Positions 3,445 to 5,808 of a stretch of 5,808 nucleotides of DNA are shown one piece after another. Position numbers and translations under genes: made by a program. The notes under the pieces are model-generated. The model was not told the origin of the DNA. It searched no databases and was given only the letters and a program-made list of their open reading frames with translations. This stretch comes from Clostridiaceae bacterium (lineage in GTDB: Bacteria; Bacillota; Clostridia; Oscillospirales; Acutalibacteraceae): positions 1 to 5,808 of the forward strand of contig JAEDIL010000100.1 of the NCBI GenBank assembly GCA_016292455.1, in the 5' to 3' direction. Within the stretch, counting starts at the first letter, position 1; each line of letters starts with the position of its first letter.

Positions 3445-5652
3445 TCAGCCTGCCTTAATTTCAGTTGCACATTTTGAAAACTTGTTGCTTTTGACCGTTG
3501 CCTTTTTGGCAAGCTTGTTATACTTGATTGCTGTCTGGCAGTTTGCAAAAACATTTGAATTCAACTGCGTTGTTTTTGCTGCGGAGGAATTGATATAAAT
3601 TCCGACATTGCAGGCAACTTTGAGCTTTTTGCTTGCCGAGTCGGTTTTGCAGTTGATTTTGTTTGAAGTCAGCTTGCTTACGCCGGCCTTTTCCCGGATA
3701 TAAATTGCGTTGATTGTTTTTGAAGTGAGGTCAATTCGGTTGCCTGACATGGTGTCGCAAAAGGCTGAGTCCACAAGGTAGATTCCCGTTTTTACGGGCG
3801 CGCAGATGTAGTTCTGTGAGATGCTGGTATAGCTTGAAGAGCCGTTGAGATAGATTCCTTTTTCTTTCGGCTTTTCAATTGTGTTTTTGCTGATGTATTT
3901 TCCGCTGCTGCTTTTTACATATATGCCGTTCAGGCAGGAGGTCAGCTTGTTTCCGGTGACGGAAACGCTTGTGCTGCCGGTGACATATATTCCGCTTCCC
4001 TTTGCGCTTTTAATTATGTTTCCTTTTATCGAAGCACCTGAACATGAGTTCACGGCAACCGCGCTTTTTGAGGGGTAGGAGATTGTGTTTCCTTCAACAG
4101 TTGACTTTGAAGATTTGCTGTATGCATATATTGAATGGCTGCTTGTTTTTGAAAATTTGTTTTTGCTGATTGTGCTGCCTGAGCTGCCGCGGAGCAAAAC
4201 GGCGTTTGTTCCGCCGGTCAGAAATGAGTTTTCGCAAACGTGGGAACCCTTGCAGTCGTCAAGCAACAGCAACGTGCTGAGCTTCTGGCTGCCCTCGGCA
4301 ACTGTGTTTTTGCTGATATATACATTCGTGCTTTTTTCAATTCTCATTGCATTGACGGTTTGCGATGAGCCTTTTTTTACCGTCTGGGAAAAGCTGTTTC
4401 CGGTAATCTTGATTCCCGAGCTGCTGCCGGCTGTACTGCTGTATGCGCCGGAAACCTCAATTGCGTGGAAATCTTTTTTGCTTACTGTTGAGGTGATGCT
4501 GTTTCCGGAAATGCTGACGTTCCTCATTCTGAAATCGCCGCTGTATTCCTTTCCGTCTTTGTCCGTTGCATTTTTGACAACCGCTCCGAAAACCTCAATG
4601 CCGTAGGCATAGGCTCTCGAACTGTAAGAAGTATCGCAGACAGAAATTGTGTTTTTGCTGATAGTCATGTTGCTTTCTTTTTCGAGAACGGTTTCCTCGC
4701 TCAGCGGCGCATAGCAGTTCTGAAGTGTCGAACTTGTGATGTCTGAAACGTTGATTCCGCTGCCGCAGTTGACAATTTTATTGTAAGTGACCTTGCTGTT
4801 GCGGTAGTTGAGTGTTTTGATTGCGTAGCCGGTAACGTTTTTAAATGTGTTTTTGGTAAAGATAATGTTTCTGAAATAGTGACCGGCAATGGCGGAATGG
4901 GTGCCGCAGCCGCGCGGAACATTTTCAAATCGGCAGCCGCTGACAACAACGTTTTCGGTCGGGGTGCCGTCATAAAGGGCATACTTGCTGAAATAGCTTT
5001 CTTTCAGAATATCAATCTGAATGGCCTCGCAGTTCTGAGAGGCGCTGATTGATGAAACATCCATGTTCAAAAAGACGCATTTTTTGACGGTAACGTCCTT
5101 TGACGCGGCAAAGGTGAGAAGATGAGTCACGCCGACGGAGTTTTGCATTCTGACGTTTTCAATCAGAATGTTCTGAGCATGGGCAAAGCGGATATACGAG
5201 GAATTGTGTGCAAGCCCCTTGTCGTCCAAAACGGCATTCTTGATTGTGATGTTTTTGTAACCGTCGTAGCCGCTTGTTTCCGAGTCGGAAGAACCAAAGC
5301 GCATATATGAGGACTGGCAGCCCTCTGTTCTTGTGAGAACGGAGTCGGAAAAGTCGATTGTCATGTTGCTGAAAACATTGATTGCCGAAGAAATTGAGTA
5401 CTCGCCGGCAGGAACAATAAGAGTCAGCGGGTTTTCCTCGCTTGCGGTTTTCTTTGCAACAAGAATTGCCCTTTGAATAACCGTCCGTGCGTCGAAATCC
5501 TCGGCAAGGGGGTCAAATTCATAGGCTGACACCGCCTCACCGGTGCTGTCAACAATCTGTATTGCAGGTTTTGTTTCCTCTTCAGCCGAAGCAAAAACGC
5601 AAAGTAATGCCGCAAGGAAAAAAATAAGCATCACCGATGTAAATCTTTTCAT
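3445..5652 (-). CDS. Secreted right-handed parallel beta-helix repeat protein
   Basis: The 735-residue product begins with a signal peptide: MKR, a hydrophobic core (6-20) and an ASA cleavage site near residue 23. Residues 54-110 (DARTVIQRAI, then LIVPAGEY) resemble the N-terminal cap of pectate-lyase/polygalacturonase-type helices. From about 130 to the end it is built of parallel-beta-helix rungs with Asn-rich turns (ITGNSF, ISKNTV, VTGNKL, ISKNTI). GIY-led rungs start at 554, 576, 599 and 623, giving repeats of 22-24 residues. Such proteins are often carbohydrate-active or carbohydrate-binding outside the cell, but I see no clear catalytic signature, so the substrate is unknown. There is no dockerin, LPXTG, SLH domain or C-terminal membrane anchor, so release or non-covalent attachment is likely. 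The ATG at 5652 has an AAGGA site (5663-5667) 10 bases upstream. It is a single-gene unit, convergent with cotJ. Confidence 0.88.
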   Translation of the reverse strand: MKRFTSVMLIFFLAALLCVFASAEEETKPAIQIVDSTGEAVSAYEFDPLAEDFDARTVIQRAILVAKKTASEENPLTLIVPAGEYSISSAINVFSNMTIDFSDSVLTRTEGCQSSYMRFGSSDSETSGYDGYKNITIKNAVLDDKGLAHNSSYIRFAHAQNILIENVRMQNSVGVTHLLTFAASKDVTVKKCVFLNMDVSSISASQNCEAIQIDILKESYFSKYALYDGTPTENVVVSGCRFENVPRGCGTHSAIAGHYFRNIIFTKNTFKNVTGYAIKTLNYRNSKVTYNKIVNCGSGINVSDITSSTLQNCYAPLSEETVLEKESNMTISKNTISVCDTSYSSRAYAYGIEVFGAVVKNATDKDGKEYSGDFRMRNVSISGNSITSTVSKKDFHAIEVSGAYSSTAGSSSGIKITGNSFSQTVKKGSSQTVNAMRIEKSTNVYISKNTVAEGSQKLSTLLLLDDCKGSHVCENSFLTGGTNAVLLRGSSGSTISKNKFSKTSSHSIYAYSKSSKSTVEGNTISYPSKSAVAVNSCSGASIKGNIIKSAKGSGIYVTGSTSVSVTGNKLTSCLNGIYVKSSSGKYISKNTIEKPKEKGIYLNGSSSYTSISQNYICAPVKTGIYLVDSAFCDTMSGNRIDLTSKTINAIYIREKAGVSKLTSNKINCKTDSASKKLKVACNVGIYINSSAAKTTQLNSNVFANCQTAIKYNKLAKKATVKSNKFSKCATEIKAG

Positions 5653-5704
5653 TCATTCACAGTCCTTCCGCAGTTTATGTCATAGCAGCACTTGCTACAA
5701 TCCG

Positions 5705-5733
5705 ATTATATCCGACATCTTTTTTTGTGTCAA
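5705..5733 (-). promoter_or_regulatory. Perfect consensus sigma-A promoter of the beta-helix gene
   Basis: On the minus strand the -35 box is TTGACA (5733-5728), the spacer is exactly 17 bases (5727-5711) and the -10 box is TATAAT (5710-5705), all six bases matching in both boxes. Transcription should start near 5698, giving a leader of about 46 bases. The transcript would begin with a small hairpin (TAGCA/TGCTA, 5683-5687 and 5693-5697, 5-base loop), which could protect the 5' end. Strong vegetative expression is expected unless a repressor acts. Confidence 0.85.
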
Positions 5734-5808
5734 CAACACAGCAGAAAAATGGAGCTGTCGCATTTAGATGCAGAAACCGTTTTCTTCACCCCGAAGCTGT
5801 ATATAGAT
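5734..5808. other. Gene-free window edge, possible arm of a palindromic intergenic element
   Basis: No coding sequence is visible. On the minus strand the piece GCGACAGCTCCATTTTT (complement of 5745-5761) looks like the descending arm and T-tail of an intrinsic terminator. Its other arm would lie beyond 5808. Small local inverted repeats are present (AGAAA 5772-5776 with TTTCT 5781-5785; ACAGC 5738-5742 with GCTGT 5754-5758), but none is convincing alone. Confidence 0.3.

Noticed and set aside
4085..4606. 173-codon plus-strand open frame inside the beta-helix gene
   Set aside because: It is antisense to a clearly coding signal-peptide/beta-helix gene. It arises from the repetitive codon use of the rungs, and it has no convincing ribosome binding site or recognisable domain.
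3445..5652. Repeats in the beta-helix gene as a CRISPR or DNA tandem repeat array
   Set aside because: The periodicity is in the protein (22-24 residues per rung) with diverged nucleotides in one continuous reading frame. There are no identical repeats with unique spacers.

Overview
The window looks like chromosomal DNA of a spore-forming, low-to-moderate GC Firmicute of the class Clostridia, possibly a gut Oscillospiraceae/Ruminococcaceae-type bacterium. The evidence is a cotJ spore-coat operon, strong AGGAGG-type ribosome binding sites, sigma-A promoters with consensus boxes, and a YozG-like regulator next to DUF2975 and DUF4153/DUF4173 membrane proteins. The taxonomic call is inference; no marker gene is present.

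Layout. Positions 65-2478 (minus strand) hold a tightly packed three-gene operon transcribed leftward: a four-helix DUF2975 membrane protein, a 70-residue XRE/Cro-type regulator, and a 581-residue polytopic DUF4153/DUF4173-type membrane protein. Gaps are 12 and 2 bp, and each downstream ribosome binding site touches or lies inside the preceding gene. A sigma-A-like promoter (TTGACA-N17-TATTGT, 2515-2543) drives it, and a 9-bp inverted repeat over its -35 box is a candidate operator for the encoded regulator. The promoter position shows that DUF2975 starts at 2478, not at the upstream ATG at 2514.

Positions 2544-2701 are a divergent intergenic region with five phased A/T hexamer runs, a candidate mother-cell sporulation promoter and a structured leader. 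The plus-strand cotJ operon follows: cotJA (2702-2938, TTG start), cotJB (2935-3186) and a broken cotJC (3186-3320). The genes overlap by 4 and 1 bp. Only about 33 residues of the manganese-catalase-like CotJC remain before the homology stops abruptly. This is the most notable anomaly in the window.

A probable bidirectional terminator (3327-3394) separates the cotJ operon from the convergent minus-strand gene at 3445-5652. That gene encodes a 735-residue secreted right-handed beta-helix protein with a signal peptide and about 22-24-residue repeats, preceded by a perfect consensus sigma-A promoter (TTGACA-N17-TATAAT). Its substrate cannot be read from the sequence. The last 75 bp hold no gene but may be one arm of a palindromic intergenic element.

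I see no tRNA, rRNA, CRISPR array, transposase or phage gene. Nothing here clearly amounts to a new multi-gene system. The observations most worth following are the decayed cotJC, the DUF2975-XRE-DUF4153 module with its putative operator, and the cotJ leader.
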